Origin: Begonia masoniana
Taxonomy: Eukaryota; Streptophyta; Magnoliopsida; Cucurbitales; Begoniaceae
Direction: 5' to 3'
DNA length: 64,000 nucleotides
NCBI GenBank assembly: GCA_022432975.1
Contig: CM039509.1
Location: 2,721,982 to 2,785,981, forward strand
The notes beneath the pieces are model-generated. The model saw only the letters and a program-made list of their open reading frames with translations, ran no database searches and had not been told where the DNA came from. Each line of letters opens with the position of its first letter. Positions within the stretch are counted from its first letter, which is position 1. Made by a program: the position numbers and the translations under genes. This document shows positions 1-10,670 of this stretch, one piece after another.

Positions 1-401
1 CGAGATAACATAAAAAACTTTGGATTTAGATATAGACAAAATGTCTTGAAACCAATTCATTCTACCACTTTCAATGTTAATTCATCGATTATAATTATCT
101 TAGCTAGATATTCTCTAGCACCCATCATAGTAAATATTGGTATACTAGCACTCTTGTCCTCAACAGTTTTAAATGACAAAGTTGGTTTCTTATTGTCCAC
201 ATTTCGTGAATACTTTTTGCATACTTTGATATGCTTTATCATACTTGAAGTCTCATTCTTCGACGGGTGTGCTGCATATATTTGCCCACAATAATTACAC
301 TTTGCTTGATCTGTTCCCGGTACCTTACTGAAGTGAAGCCAAGACATAGACTTAGATTTTTTCGATTCCACATGCGAACTTTCACTTTCGGAATGATCCA
401 T
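1..401 (-). pseudogene. BED zinc-finger hAT transposase, N-terminal part with an in-frame stop
   Basis: The likely start is the ATG at 401-399, opening MDHSESESSHVESKK. A serine/lysine-rich leader is followed by a BED finger: W-L-H-F, then C-x2-C (CNYC), then the H-x4-C pair (HIKVC). After it comes the linker seen in RICESLEEPER-like hAT transposases (MMGAREYLAKIIIIDEL). A TGA stop at 57-59 sits where relatives usually have a glycine codon GGA, and the same frame stays family-like beyond it to base 1. This looks like one recent nonsense change in an otherwise readable transposase, though only the N-terminus is visible. In relatives the BED finger binds the transposon ends and a hAT dimerisation domain lies at the C-terminus. 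Confidence 0.75.
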
Positions 402-477
402 CCTACCATAGAGCAAAAGCACATCGAACAAACAACCCACAACATTAATTAACAGCCAAGAAATAACACATGAATCA

Positions 478-784
478 ACAGCCAACAAAAAATCACAATG
501 CTCTCGGTCAACAGTTCTGAATAGTCTCCCACAAAGTCACAAACAAAAAATTATACAATAAAAACAATCTAAAATTCTAAACAGCAAACAAAAATCACAA
601 TGCTCTCAGTCAACAATTTTGAAGAGTCTCCCACAAAGTCACAAACATAAAATTACACAATAAAAACAACTTAAAATTCTAAACAGCAAACAAAAATCAC
701 AACGCTCTTGGTCAACAGTTTTGAAGAGTCTCCCACAAAGTCACAAACATAAAATTACACAATAAAAACAACTTAAAATTCTAC
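478..784. repeat. three tandem copies of a 102-bp repeat upstream of the hAT transposase
   Basis: Copies lie at 478-580, 581-682 and 683-784. Each starts ACAGC(A/C)AACAAAAA and contains a CAATGCTCTC/CAACGCTCTT core and GAGTCTCCCACAAAGTCAC. Copies 2 and 3 are nearly identical, while copy 1 is more diverged. They sit in the 5' leader or promoter region of the BED transposase, inside the hAT element. Confidence 0.9.
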
Positions 785-1504
785 ACAGCAGTACATACAG
801 TGAACACAATTCACAATTAAATTACACAATACAAGCTGTACATGACTAAATATCACAATCACAATTCACAAACATACAGTGAGCACTGAGCCGTGAGGAG
901 TAGTTAAGTAGGAGACAGGAGTGGATACTGGACTGCATGTGGACAGATTACAGAGCACGAGCAACGCCAAGCCGAATTGGAGCAGGGAGCACAGAGCAGG
1001 GATAACTGATAAGTTAAAACTCTGAAGCTCGGAAGTGCAAATCAGAAGTCAGAGGTCGGGTGTTCGGGAATTCTAAAGCTTGCTCGACAAGTCAAAACTC
1101 GGTGGTCGGAGTTCGGAGTAGAGGAGACCGAAATCGAGGACTGCAACTTGCAAGTCGGGTGTTCGGAGGTCGAGTGTTCAGAGGTCGGGACTCAGGTGTT
1201 CGTCTGTTATGGATTCAGGCAGGGCGTCTGGATTCTGGAATGTGGAATCTGGTGAGTGAGAGTGAACTGAAGACTCGTTCAGTAGAAGACTCAAAGACTC
1301 AAAGCCGAACTGAATTTGGTTTAAGTTCGATCTTCGGTCCGGTCCTGGTTCTTCAGGAATTCGAGCTGTGGATCGAGGCCCGAACCAACTCTCTTCGGTT
1401 CCAGGGATCTCGGACCGAGGACCGGACCATGGTCCATCCCTCTAGGATCGAAACCGCAAGTCCGGTTTGGTTCTCGGTCCGCGGTCCAATATTGCTCACC
1501 CCTA

Positions 1505-1712
1505 GTGAATATGTGGTAAAAATTTCAAGTAAATTAAATATCGTTTGGTATTTTTTTTAAATACCCTTCATTTTTTTAAATAGTAACTTAACGGAATTGT
1601 TGACGGAAGGTCAAGACCGATAACGGAATCATAGTACAGAGTTCGGTTTGCTAATTTTTTTAGTACAAGGGGCTACTTGAAATTACAGATATAGTACAGA
1701 ATTAAAATCGAT
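1505..1712 (+). repeat. dispersed repeat, copy 1 (broken by the hAT element)
   Basis: The unit has a GTGAATATGTGG start, the phrase TCAAGTAAAT...AATATCGTTTG, ACTTAACGGAATTGTTGACGG, then TTTTTTAGTACA-GGGGCTA and TTAAAATCGATAATT. It ends in a long A-run at 1719-1736. The same order is seen at 2866-3065, and the first part also occurs at about 2556-2620. The left part of this copy is missing because the hAT end abuts it. It is non-coding, and the family is not identified. Confidence 0.7.
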
Positions 1713-1734
1713 AATTTCTAAAAAAAAAAAAAAA

Positions 1735-2466
1735 AACTCCAAGTGAAAATGAAATTGACTCGTGGACCATTTAATTTAGTATGTGAATGCATACAAGAGA
1801 GGAAATAACTATTTAGAGACCATTGGAGAAGTAACAAATAAAGCTCTGATCAAGTTAAGAATTTTCATATGGAGACTCAACATCATAAGTTTCTCCAATA
1901 TATATAGTAGAACTTACAAATACCTTTTGTCCAATCGAATATACACAACAAACAAAAGAAGCAAATTACAAATCCAATAAAGCTGGACACTATGTTTAGT
2001 AATTCAAATGAAATAACACAACAAACAAATAGCATAGATCACCAGACCAATATAGCTAGACACTACGTCCTGTAAGTCAAATGAAATACTATGAATCCTG
2101 ACAATAAAAGTGAAAAACCAGCATACATATGATATAAAACCTCATACTGGAAGACAAGATATGTTTGTTTTTTTGTGTGATAAATAACAAGTTTTTGAAA
2201 ACCATAATGCATGACTAATATAATAAGAAAATTAATACCTTGACGATAGTGAATCTTCTTAATGCATAGAAAATGTATGCTCAAGAATAAGGTCAAACTT
2301 AGAACGCTTCTTCGATCCTACATATATATTATCATTAGAATTCATTTAAGTCTGAATTAATAGTTGGGTTTCATACTGAGATTATGAATCAAACGGAAAA
2401 GAATTTGATAATTGGCCATCATGCATATAGTTAAGACTCTACGCGCCTCGGTGTCAAACTATGGCA
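1735..2466. repeat. segmental duplication, copy 1 (without the retrotransposon insertion)
   Basis: This stretch of about 730 bp recurs at 5270-5887 plus 8936-8989. Matching landmarks are AACTCCAAG at the start, TTTCATATGGAGACTCAACATC, CCTTGACG-TAGT-AATCTTCTTAATGCAT, and the end phrase CCTCGGTGTCAAACTATGGC. Between 2373 and 2412 this copy has 40 bp that are absent from copy 2, exactly where copy 2 carries a transposon remnant. No coding potential is recognised. Confidence 0.85.
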
Positions 2467-2502
2467 ATAAAATATTATAATTTTATTATAGTAATTTATA
2501 AA

Positions 2503-2784
2503 AATATTATAATAAATCATAAAATTTTTATAAAACCACAAAACGTTTTCTATTATCTACCCATGATAGGGTGAATATGTGAAAAAAGTTTCAAATAAAT
2601 CCAATATCGTTTGATATTTGTTTAAAAATTAATTTATAAAGTAAAGAGGAAACTGAGATTAATTTTAAAAAAATATAAAAAATATTGGAGTCATTTGAAA
2701 ATTTTTTCACATGTTCATCACATTATGGGTAGATAATAGAAAACTTTTTGTAATTTTCTAAAACTTGTATGATTTATTATAATA
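2503..2784. repeat. foldback element with arms of about 105 bp
   Basis: The left arm (2503-2608) and right arm (2681-2784) are imperfect reverse complements around a 72-bp AT-rich loop. The shared core is TTTTCTATTATCTACCCAT. The arms carry the start of the dispersed repeat found at 1505 and 2866, so this is a head-to-head pair of that repeat. A single-strand copy would form a long hairpin. Confidence 0.75.
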
Positions 2785-2865
2785 GTTTTATAAAATATTA
2801 AAATAAATTTACCATAAATCTTACATATGTTAAACAATCACGAAATTTTTCAGATTATCTTCCCA

Positions 2866-3065
2866 TTAAATAGTGAACATTTGGTAAAAATTTCAAGTGA
2901 ATCCAATATCGTTTGTTAATTTTTAAATGAGTACTTAACGAAATTGTTGATGGACTGTCAAAACGGATAACAGAATCAAAGTACAAAGTTTAGTTTGTCG
3001 ATTTGTTTAGTACAGGGGGCTAATTGAAATAAAGTCCATAGTACATGGTTAAAATCGATAATTAC
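2866..3065 (+). repeat. dispersed repeat, copy 2
   Basis: This is homologous to 1505-1712 along its whole length, with the same order of landmarks: AGTGAACATTTGG, CAATATCGTTTG, GTACTTAACG, TAGTACAGGGGGCTAA, TTAAAATCGATAATTA. The flanks differ from those of copy 1, which supports a dispersed repeat and not part of the neighbouring segmental duplication. Confidence 0.7.
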
Positions 3066-5269
3066 CCAATTTTTAATTAGTAATATTTTTGTATAAAATT
3101 TGTATGTTATTCGAGGTTAAATTGTTTTGTATTGACTAGAATTTTTGTAATTCATTAACGTTCGTTCACATAGATTTTTTTGTTGAAATAGTCAAACATG
3201 TAATAATTTTGAAGTTACCGCGTAGTTAAAATCCGAAAATAACGCTAGGTAAATCGAATTCCTAATATAGAATTTTAGAAAATGTGAGTTATTTAATATC
3301 TAATATAACATAATTTATAAAAATAAAAAATAATAAAAATATTTTTTATAAGAGGGAGAAGATTCCTTCTCCTTTTGTTCTTGTGCTAGAGAGAAGAAAG
3401 AGCCGGAAAAACCTCTTAGAAAATATAAATAAATAAACTAGTCTCAACCAATTTGTTTAAATTTTTGAGATTATTGATAATTCATTTTATTTGTAGCACT
3501 TTTCTTATATATTTAAGTTGTTTTATTATTTAATATATTTTAATTCTATTTATTAATTTTTTTATTTAAATATTCTTTTGTATTCTTTGATTTCGACTAA
3601 TTCCAAGCATATGGGCTCGCTCAAAAGTCAGACCTTTGGTCCATGATGTAATGGACCCAGTCTATTGACTCAATGGCCTAATGACTAGTTTCGGGTCGGT
3701 TTTGTCAGGTGGCAAGGCCGAACTAAAAACGACCCATTAATAGCTCAAGCATTTAGCAATATGATTTAAAATATAATGACTTAAAATTAATGCATAATTG
3801 CTTTTAATGTTTTTTTTATTAAAAATAATATTTAAAAAAAAATTTATAATTTGAGCTGTTTTATAATTCAAGTTTTCTTAAAAAAAATTGGATCGACCTT
3901 AATTGATTATATCGCCATTAAAAAGTAACTAGCGATAATAGAAGTTCAAAGTAAACAAATAATAATAGGGTCGTGTTTTCTTCAATATTTTTAGGCATCA
4001 AATTTTGTCAATCTCCTCTCCGCTCACGACTAGACTCGTCCCGCCTCGTATTTTAATGAACTCGTTGCGCTTCTAATGAAAAAATGTGTGAATTACACAA
4101 AATATTGTCTAAGACGTAATATGTCTAAGAGAAGCCGAGATCAAATGAAAAATATGTAGCGAAAATTGCTCGACCGCATTGGCACTCTTGGAGATCGGGA
4201 GGGAGGGCGTTTCATGATTGTTCGTATTCGGAGTAGAAATACTTGTATTACCAAACTCTAGAGTTAAATTTTTCGGGATTGAATTTCTACTCTAAGTCAA
4301 CAATAACGACCCCAAAAGTTTTTGTTTTTTCAAATCTCGAAGATTGTCGACACGATTTAGGAAATCGAACGATGTCTATGCTTTTGCAAGGTTAAAATTC
4401 GAATTAAAACGGGATGAAAATGTTGGTTCAATGGATTATTGTGGTGTAGGATGTCATTGTTGAGCCAAAAACTTAAGCTAATGATTGAGGAAGGAAAGGG
4501 ACCCAAATGAATCAATATGATTGACAAGCACATATGTGTTTGTCGTTCCATCTTCTCTTTCATAGACTGTGTAAACCCATAAGCACATGTTAATGCCTCC
4601 CTCCCTCCTCTCCCATAGATGCCACCTAAGTATAAAATTAAATTATAAACTTTATTTATTTTTATTTGTAATTAGGGTTTTTCTAGGTTCTCTACTATCA
4701 CACAGATTCTCTTCCTTAGTCAATTTTTCGTCAATATTTCTTTTATTTTTTTTGTTGATTTTTCTTTTTTGCATTGCATACGATGCAATTAAGTGTCCTT
4801 GCATATGATCCATGTCCAAAGACAATTATGAGTCCATGTAACATTCAAAATATCTGGTTTTCTATAATATTTGATTGTCTTGATGGGACAAGAAGATTGC
4901 ATTCTTTTAATTATCTAACGAAGTCCCTCAGGCAAATGATTAACATGCCTGAGCTATGATTGAATTTGATTTGATACGACAGAGATAGATAGGAAGATGT
5001 TGGTTTGTTCATGATAATTATTAGATCTACGTAATGAAAGTTGTTGCCATAGTTTGAAATAGTGATGCCAATCTGTCTTTCAAATCTTATTTAGACACAC
5101 CATCACATATGTTACGAACCAAATGCATGCATGATCCGACCTCAAAGAAGAAATAGTCTCCTAATCCAAGGCTTTGTTCTTTTGTTTGCATCGAAACACC
5201 TAAAATCGCAAGTTAACAAGACATAGCATGCTCGATATAATGTCATCATCTTTTTTCGTAAAAAATAAA
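3066..5269. other. intergenic, no gene recognised
   Basis: AT-rich sequence with short open frames that have no recognisable domain, no credible splice pattern and no family resemblance. A few pyrimidine-rich runs occur near 4590-4780. Nothing further could be supported on either strand. Confidence 0.6.
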
Positions 5270-5887
5270 AACTCCAAGGGAAAATAAAATTGACTCGTGT
5301 ACCATTTAATTTAGTATATGAATGCATACAAGAGATGAAATGACTATTTAGAGACCATTATAGAAGTAACAAATAAAGCACTGAGCAAGTTTAAGAATTT
5401 TCATATGGAGACTCAACATCATAAGTTGCTTCAATATATATAGTTGAACTTACAAATATTTTTTGTTCAATCGAAGATGCACAACAAATAAACTAACCAA
5501 ATCACAAGGCCAATATGGCTGAAGACCATGTTTAGTAATTCAAATGAAATACAAAACAAACAAATAACATAGATCACGAGACTACATCCGGTAAGTCAAA
5601 TGAAATACTATGAATCCTGACAATAAAAGTGAAAAATCAGCATACATATGGTATAAAACCTCATACTGTTAGACAAGATTGCTTTTTTGTGTGATAAGTA
5701 ACAAGTTTTTGAAAACCATAATGCATTACAATTATAATAAGAAAATTAATACCTTGACGGTAGTAAATCTTCTTAATGCATGAAAAATGTATGCTCAAGA
5801 ATAAGGTCAAACTCAGAAAGCTTCTTCGAACCTACATATATATTATCATTAGAATTCATCTAAGACTCTAAATTAATAGTTGGGTTC
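5270..5887. repeat. segmental duplication, copy 2, left part
   Basis: Collinear with 1735-2372. The match stops at GTTGGGTTC, where a minus-strand LTR-retrotransposon end (TGAAAGATTAAG on the plus strand) begins. The duplication resumes at 8936-8989 (GGCCATCATGCATAT through AAACTATGGCC), so the two parts are one copy interrupted by an insertion. Confidence 0.85.
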
Positions 5888-7936
5888 TGAAAGATTAAGA
5901 TCAATTATGCGATGTCAGGCAGAGTGTTTCGTGTGACACTGATAATTAATGCAATAATGGACAATTATAAATATGCAGAAAGTAAGAAGATATGAGGTTG
6001 GTAACACAATTCGGCAATTTACCTACGTCTGCAGGACCACATCCAGATATAAAAATATTTCACTAGTTCACAAAGTTACAAGACAAACAGACTTAAACAA
6101 ATAAAAAATCCCTCTTATCTTTGTCGCCGTCACTTCCTAACTTTCCAATGAAACTGTTTTTGCGAGCCCCCATCGACTTGAGATCGATCTCTCCCTAGAT
6201 CTAAAAGCAACAAGATCCCCTTGTTGTTGATGACTCCTCCTCGAATCCATGTATGGCAAGATTCTCTTGTCCACGATCAGAATGACAAGCTCCTCTTGTC
6301 TATAAACAGAACTCCTCCCGAGTTCCAATGCAGCCTTCTCCCGAGACTAAGCTTCAATGAAGAATAAAGAAGATTGCTTTCTATGACACCGTTTGTAACA
6401 TCAGGTCGTTGTATTCAGACACAATAAATCAACACACTCGAATAATCGATGAATTCCAAAGCATAAACAGAGTGTGTAAAATAATCATTCAAGAACTGAA
6501 TGAACAATCACAAACCCATACACAGAAGATTGAGGGAGAGAAAGAACGGCGACTGGTTGCCAATGAAGAAATCTCCTTTCGAGAATAATGAAAAATCCGT
6601 CAATACTTCCTTCGAAACGAAAGCTTAAATATGATTGGTAACTGTCTTATCTGAGGTTTAATTCAAATACCAAATCGAGATTTAAAGACGCAAAGAATAA
6701 GGAACCCAAATCTCACTAAATTGGTTGAGAGACACCTCGTGTGATATTTTAGGAAAGTACCGCCAGCTACTTGGATATGGATCCCAAAGAATTAGGAAAG
6801 TATCCCATAATTAATGTGATCTCAAGGCTTGATATAATTCATCAAATTTTTTTCAAATCGGCCTTCCAAAACAAAGTTTTCTAAAAAGCTAATGCCTCTA
6901 GGTTTTCAACTACTTTCCTAGATTCTCAAGTTTCCTTATTTTAACTTTCACCATTATCTTCTTGATTTTCAATATTCATCCATTCAATAATTTGAATAGA
7001 TTATTTCTTGATTTCCAAGAAACAACTTACCAACTTTGAAATCAATGAAATAAAATATTATTTCTATAAATGTTATTTGCCAAAAAATTAATGGCAACAT
7101 ATTTGCATTTACAATCTCTCTCTTTAGCATTTTTTGGCAAAATCAATAACTCTCCTTTGATTAACTCCCCCTGGATGGTGGTCACCAATATCATCTTCAA
7201 TCATCACAAAATACAGCAAACTACTCCCCATTTTTGCCACAAAAAGACAAAAAGATATATAATGGACGATCAAACACCATATAATCACCATAATTACCAT
7301 ATAAGTATCTCAATCACCATATAAGCATCTCAATCACCATAGAGAGATAACCAAACCATGGAAAATATAATATCCAGACGCAAACAGATTATCCAAAGAA
7401 GAAATATCCAGAAACCAAAAAAGAATAAAATGAGTTCAACATTATTCAATGAATAAGATCATCAGAAGAGACCAACTCAATTGTCAAAGTTGGCTCTAGC
7501 ACACTAGAATCTTCTTCTGTCGAAATAGATGTAGAATTCGGATCTGGTACATCAACATTCTCTGGAACACTTGTTGGGCCACCTTCTGGGACATCAGGTG
7601 GAACATTAGATGTTTCTGCAACCTCGGTCTTCTTGTCATTTCCATCAGAGGCTTCCATGTGAGGATTTTTCATGTAGATGTCATTCCGCAGTCCAGATAT
7701 TACAGATCTTTGTTTCTCAAGAACAGAAATTTGAATGTTTATAGATTTGGACATTTTTACCAAAAATTTAACAGATCGAGCTAAAAGAGTAGAATTAGTT
7801 CTTGATTCATAAACAAGCAAACCTTCTATAAATCCTTCTAAATCATTGACATGTTCCCTCATCCAAAGTTTATAGTTAATTTAGATTTCCTCTTTGTCCA
7901 CATATAAAACTTCATTCTCTCTTATTACAGACCGTT

Positions 7937-8760
7937 TGTGATGACCCATATGTGCACGACTGGCCCGTATACTGGATTCAGACCCGGATGGTGGTGCGTT
8001 CGCAGGGGAAAAAGGCCGGTGAAGGGGGTAGGTCGTAATGTGGGGGTCGTCACAATCCCACATCGCTTGGAAAAATATGTGGAAATGAAACATATGTAAA
8101 GAGACCCTCCCAAAATAGTAAGACGCGTTTTGGAACACAATTGACAACGGATCCCATAAGAACTCCGAAGTTAAAAGTGCTTCGTCTAAAGTAGTACCAG
8201 GTTGGGTGACCGATTGGGAAGTCCTCGCCAAACAAAGCCGTGAGGGGAGGATATTGGGCTACGGCCCAATCCCCAAAGCGGACAATATCTTGCTGGGAAA
8301 ATGGGTCGTTACAAATGGTATCAGAGCCTGTACCCAACCAGAAATGTGGCCAACGAGGACGTTGGGCCCCCAGGGGGGGTGATTATGATGACCCATATGT
8401 GCACGACTGACCCGTATACTAGATCCGGACCCGGATGGCGGTGCGTCCGCACGGAAAAAAGGCCGGTGAAGGGGGTAGGTGGTAATGTGGGGGTCGTCAC
8501 AATCTCACATCTCTTGGGAAAGTATGTGGAAATGAAACATATGTAAAGAGACCCTCCCAAAATAGTAAGACGTGTTTTGGAGCACAATTGTCAACGGATC
8601 CAATAAGAACTCTGATGTTAAAAGTGTTTCGGCTAGAGTAGTACCAGGTTGGGTGACCGACTGAGAAGTCCTCGCCAAACAAAGCCGTGAGGGGAGGATA
8701 TTGGGCTACGGCCCAATCCCCAGAGCGGACAATATCTTGCTGGGAAAAGGAGTCGTTACA
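7937..8760 (+). mobile_element. complete Cassandra-type TRIM retrotransposon
   Basis: The left LTR is 7937-8313 (starts TGTGATGACCC, ends GTCGTTACA) and the right LTR is 8384-8760 (same length, 377 bp, with TG changed to TA at its start). The primer-binding site TGGTATCAGAGC, complementary to initiator Met tRNA, is at 8316-8327. A G-rich polypurine tract is at about 8370-8381. The internal part is only 70 bp and has no coding capacity. Each LTR holds 5S rRNA-like sequence (8146-8225 and its partner near 8593-8672), including GGATCC-ATAAGAACTC and AGGTTGGGTGACC, which is the hallmark of Cassandra. The 5-bp target duplication CCGTT is at 7932-7936 and 8761-8765. The LTRs differ at many sites, so this is not a very recent insertion. 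Confidence 0.93.
8146..8225 (+). promoter_or_regulatory. 5S rRNA-like internal Pol III promoter in the Cassandra left LTR
   Basis: This resembles the 5S gene from the GGATCCCAT-AGAACTCCGAAGTTAA region (box A) through GTAGTACCAGGTTGGGTGACC (box C). Changes such as AAAAGTG for AAGCGTG suggest that promoter strength is reduced. The copy in the solo LTR at 34267-34340 is closer to the 5S consensus. Confidence 0.7.
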
Positions 8761-8989
8761 CCGTTGGGAAGATAAAATATCATATATAAGACAGGGAAAC
8801 GGAAGAGCCAACCTTTCATTTTTCCCATCTTCATGCTTGATGAATTGATCAAAGAAAAATTTCTCAAAGTCAAAAGCAATTAAATTTCCAATTTTAAATA
8901 ATTGTGCAGTCATTGCCTTTTTCACCCCTGTCCCCTGGCCATCATGCATATCGTTGAGACGCTACGAGCCTCGGTGTCAAACTATGGCC

Positions 8990-10500
8990 ACAATACAAAC
9001 CCACAATGTGGTTGACCCAAGACATTTGTTGTCGACCTGGGCAATAGGGGCGATCGATCAAACTACGACACATAATAGACCATAGAGCTCGATCAACCAA
9101 TGACATTATGCAATCGACCTCCTAGCATCACGCGGTTGTCTCTTTTACAAGAAGGTTGTTTGACCCACAAAAGGTGGGGTAGACCTCAAAAATGACCGAG
9201 ACAAACCACCAAGGTTCTAGTGTGCGGAGCATAGACACTACAAAATCGTGATTCAGATTGGTTTTCAATGACAAATTTGCAAAAGAAAAATAAAAAATCA
9301 ATCAATTCATCTATTCTTGCTTCCAATCGACTTTAAATCATGCATAACAACAAATATATGCCTAGATCGGCCAACATAATTAAAAAACAACTAATGCTTT
9401 CAAGTTTTTATCATTCATATTAGATTTTCAACAAAAAACAACGAGAATGTAACGAGTGGGTGTTAAAAACTACTTACCTTTGAAGAGCTTTGTTAAAAAG
9501 GACATGAGCTATGTGTTTGACCAACGACGCTGCCATAACTCCCTCTTCTTTGATCTCCCCCGCTCGTTGATCGTTGCTATCTTCGTTGAAGAAGAAAAGC
9601 GTCAAGGGCCCTATTCATAAAAATAAAACATAATTTTATTTTGGGTGTGTGAGGCGTGCACGCGCTTGTGCGTGTGCGTGTGTATTAAAAGTTTTAAATA
9701 TTTATTTTTCATAAATCTAAATGTTATCTCAATGTAACTTTAATTTACCTAACCCTATTACGATATTTAACCAGTGTCATAATTTTTTACATCAGGTTAT
9801 GGAATGCTTAGTAATTTTAATTATAAGTTAACCTGAAAGCATCAATTCAAAGTTTAGAGTTTTGGCGCTAGTTTTTAGTTTTTCTTTTATGAAATCATAT
9901 AGACCGAATTTACGATTAAACTAATCATGATGAGATTTTTCGTTCTATGTAATTTCTTGATTACAATAAATTTTGTTATTTGGTAGATTTTTTTTATCAC
10001 AGTCATAATCTTTCCTGTGAGGTTAGGAATGGTCTTTGGCCTAACCGATACCATATGAGTTATACAATAACATATTGATTAAGAAAGGTGGAGAAAGATA
10101 CATATTTGAGTAAGTTTCAATAAAAAATTTGTAAAGTCTTCAGTTCAAAACAAATAATATCTTGTCAGTGGAAGTGAAAATTCACAATCACTATTTTAAT
10201 ATATTTATCACTATATTGTGATTTGAATCAACCATAAGTCAGCTACTCATATTAATTAAAGTTGGTACTGATCCAACGGATTTGCATTGAGTTTTGTTCA
10301 AATGTAATGCAATGATCCATAAAATATCATATCTTAAAAAAATAAAGAATTGCAACTGTAGGTCTATGTGACAACGACAATGATTTTCTCCTCTTTAAGG
10401 TTTTTGTCTCATCTCATTATTGTTTCTAATCCCAGTCACCGTTGAATTTTGAATTTGGTGAAGGGTCAAAACTAAAAATAAGAAAACTGTTGGTAAAATA
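8990..10500. other. intergenic, probable repeat debris
   Basis: No gene is recognised. Around 9000-9260 there are GATCGATC and GTCGACC motifs resembling transposon LTR sequence. Around 9650-9690 there is a GTGTGTG/CGTGCACGCGC run. The remainder up to the MIF promoter is AT-rich with no supported feature. Confidence 0.5.
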
Positions 10501-10515
10501 AAGCCTCTCCTGGCC

Positions 10516-10523
10516 TATAAATA
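10516..10523 (+). promoter_or_regulatory. TATA box of the mini zinc finger gene
   Basis: TATAAATA lies 148 bp upstream of the MIF start codon (end of the box to the ATG), implying a 5' leader of roughly 120 bases that is rich in CTCTCC and TTAGGGTTT phrases, as is common in plant leaders. Confidence 0.6.
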
Positions 10524-10670
10524 ATTCTATTAGGGTTAGAGTTGGGTTCATGAGCTGAAGCTCTCCTCTCCTGGCCATTTATCTTTCATTTCTTGTTCTG
10601 GGTTTTTCATGGTAGAAGAAATTAGGGTTTGTAAACTATAATTGGGATTGTTAAATTAGGGTTTGAAAGC

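Larger units (their letters stand above)
1..1504 (-). mobile_element. hAT-type DNA transposon, 5' part only (runs off the left edge)
   Basis: The transposon is read right to left. Its outer end is the terminal inverted repeat at 1492-1504, which reads TAGGGGTGAGCAA on the minus strand, a usual plant hAT terminus. Next inward come GGTTCGG/GGACCG-rich subterminal sequence (about 1060-1490), a non-coding stretch with three 102-bp tandem repeats (478-784), and the start of a BED-finger transposase (401 downward). The 8 bp just outside the end (1505-1512, gtgaatat) would be one target-site copy, but the partner lies outside the window. The element landed in a copy of an older repeat that is seen again at 2866. 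The open frame at 1060-1560 on the plus strand covers subterminal repeats and is not taken as a gene. Confidence 0.72.
5888..8935 (-). mobile_element. 5'-truncated LTR-retrotransposon remnant inside the duplication
   Basis: Read right to left, it starts abruptly inside an open frame for a plant transposon protein (about 8935). It continues through that frame to 7446 and a purine-rich stretch near 7230-7210 (the complement of CTCCCCATTTTTGCC). The rest is an LTR-like region reaching 5888, where the minus strand ends CTTTCA. The region near 6000-6060 contains the LTR-like phrase GACGTAGGTAAATTGCCGAA. The 5' LTR and most of the coding region are missing, and 40 bp of target present in the other duplication copy are gone. 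A Cassandra element (7937-8760) is nested within it. Exact LTR borders are uncertain. Confidence 0.55.
7446..8949 (-). pseudogene. putative plant transposon protein ORF, interrupted by Cassandra and one stop
   Basis: The segment 8943-8766 reads MTAQLFKIGNLIAFDF followed by a hydrophobic/FPCLI pattern, like the conserved block of the putative plant transposon protein domain found in many retrotransposon-derived ORFs. The frame is cut by Cassandra at the 5-bp target CCGTT. Left of it the frame resumes (SVIRENEVLYVDKEEI), hits a TAA at 7881-7883, and then stays open in the same frame to 7446 with an acidic, Pro/Ser/Thr-rich tail. The first codons (8949-8936) belong to flanking DNA, so the true N-terminus is missing. 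The domain name is a recollection of family pattern and not a search result. Confidence 0.5.

Noticed and set aside
1060..1560. 166-residue open frame on the plus strand
   Set aside because: It lies over hAT subterminal repeats (GGTCGG/GTTCGG words) and the terminal repeat, with low-complexity composition and no domain. It is not a gene.
8050..8587. Several overlapping minus-strand frames with near-identical peptides
   Set aside because: These are translations of the two Cassandra LTRs, which have no protein-coding role.
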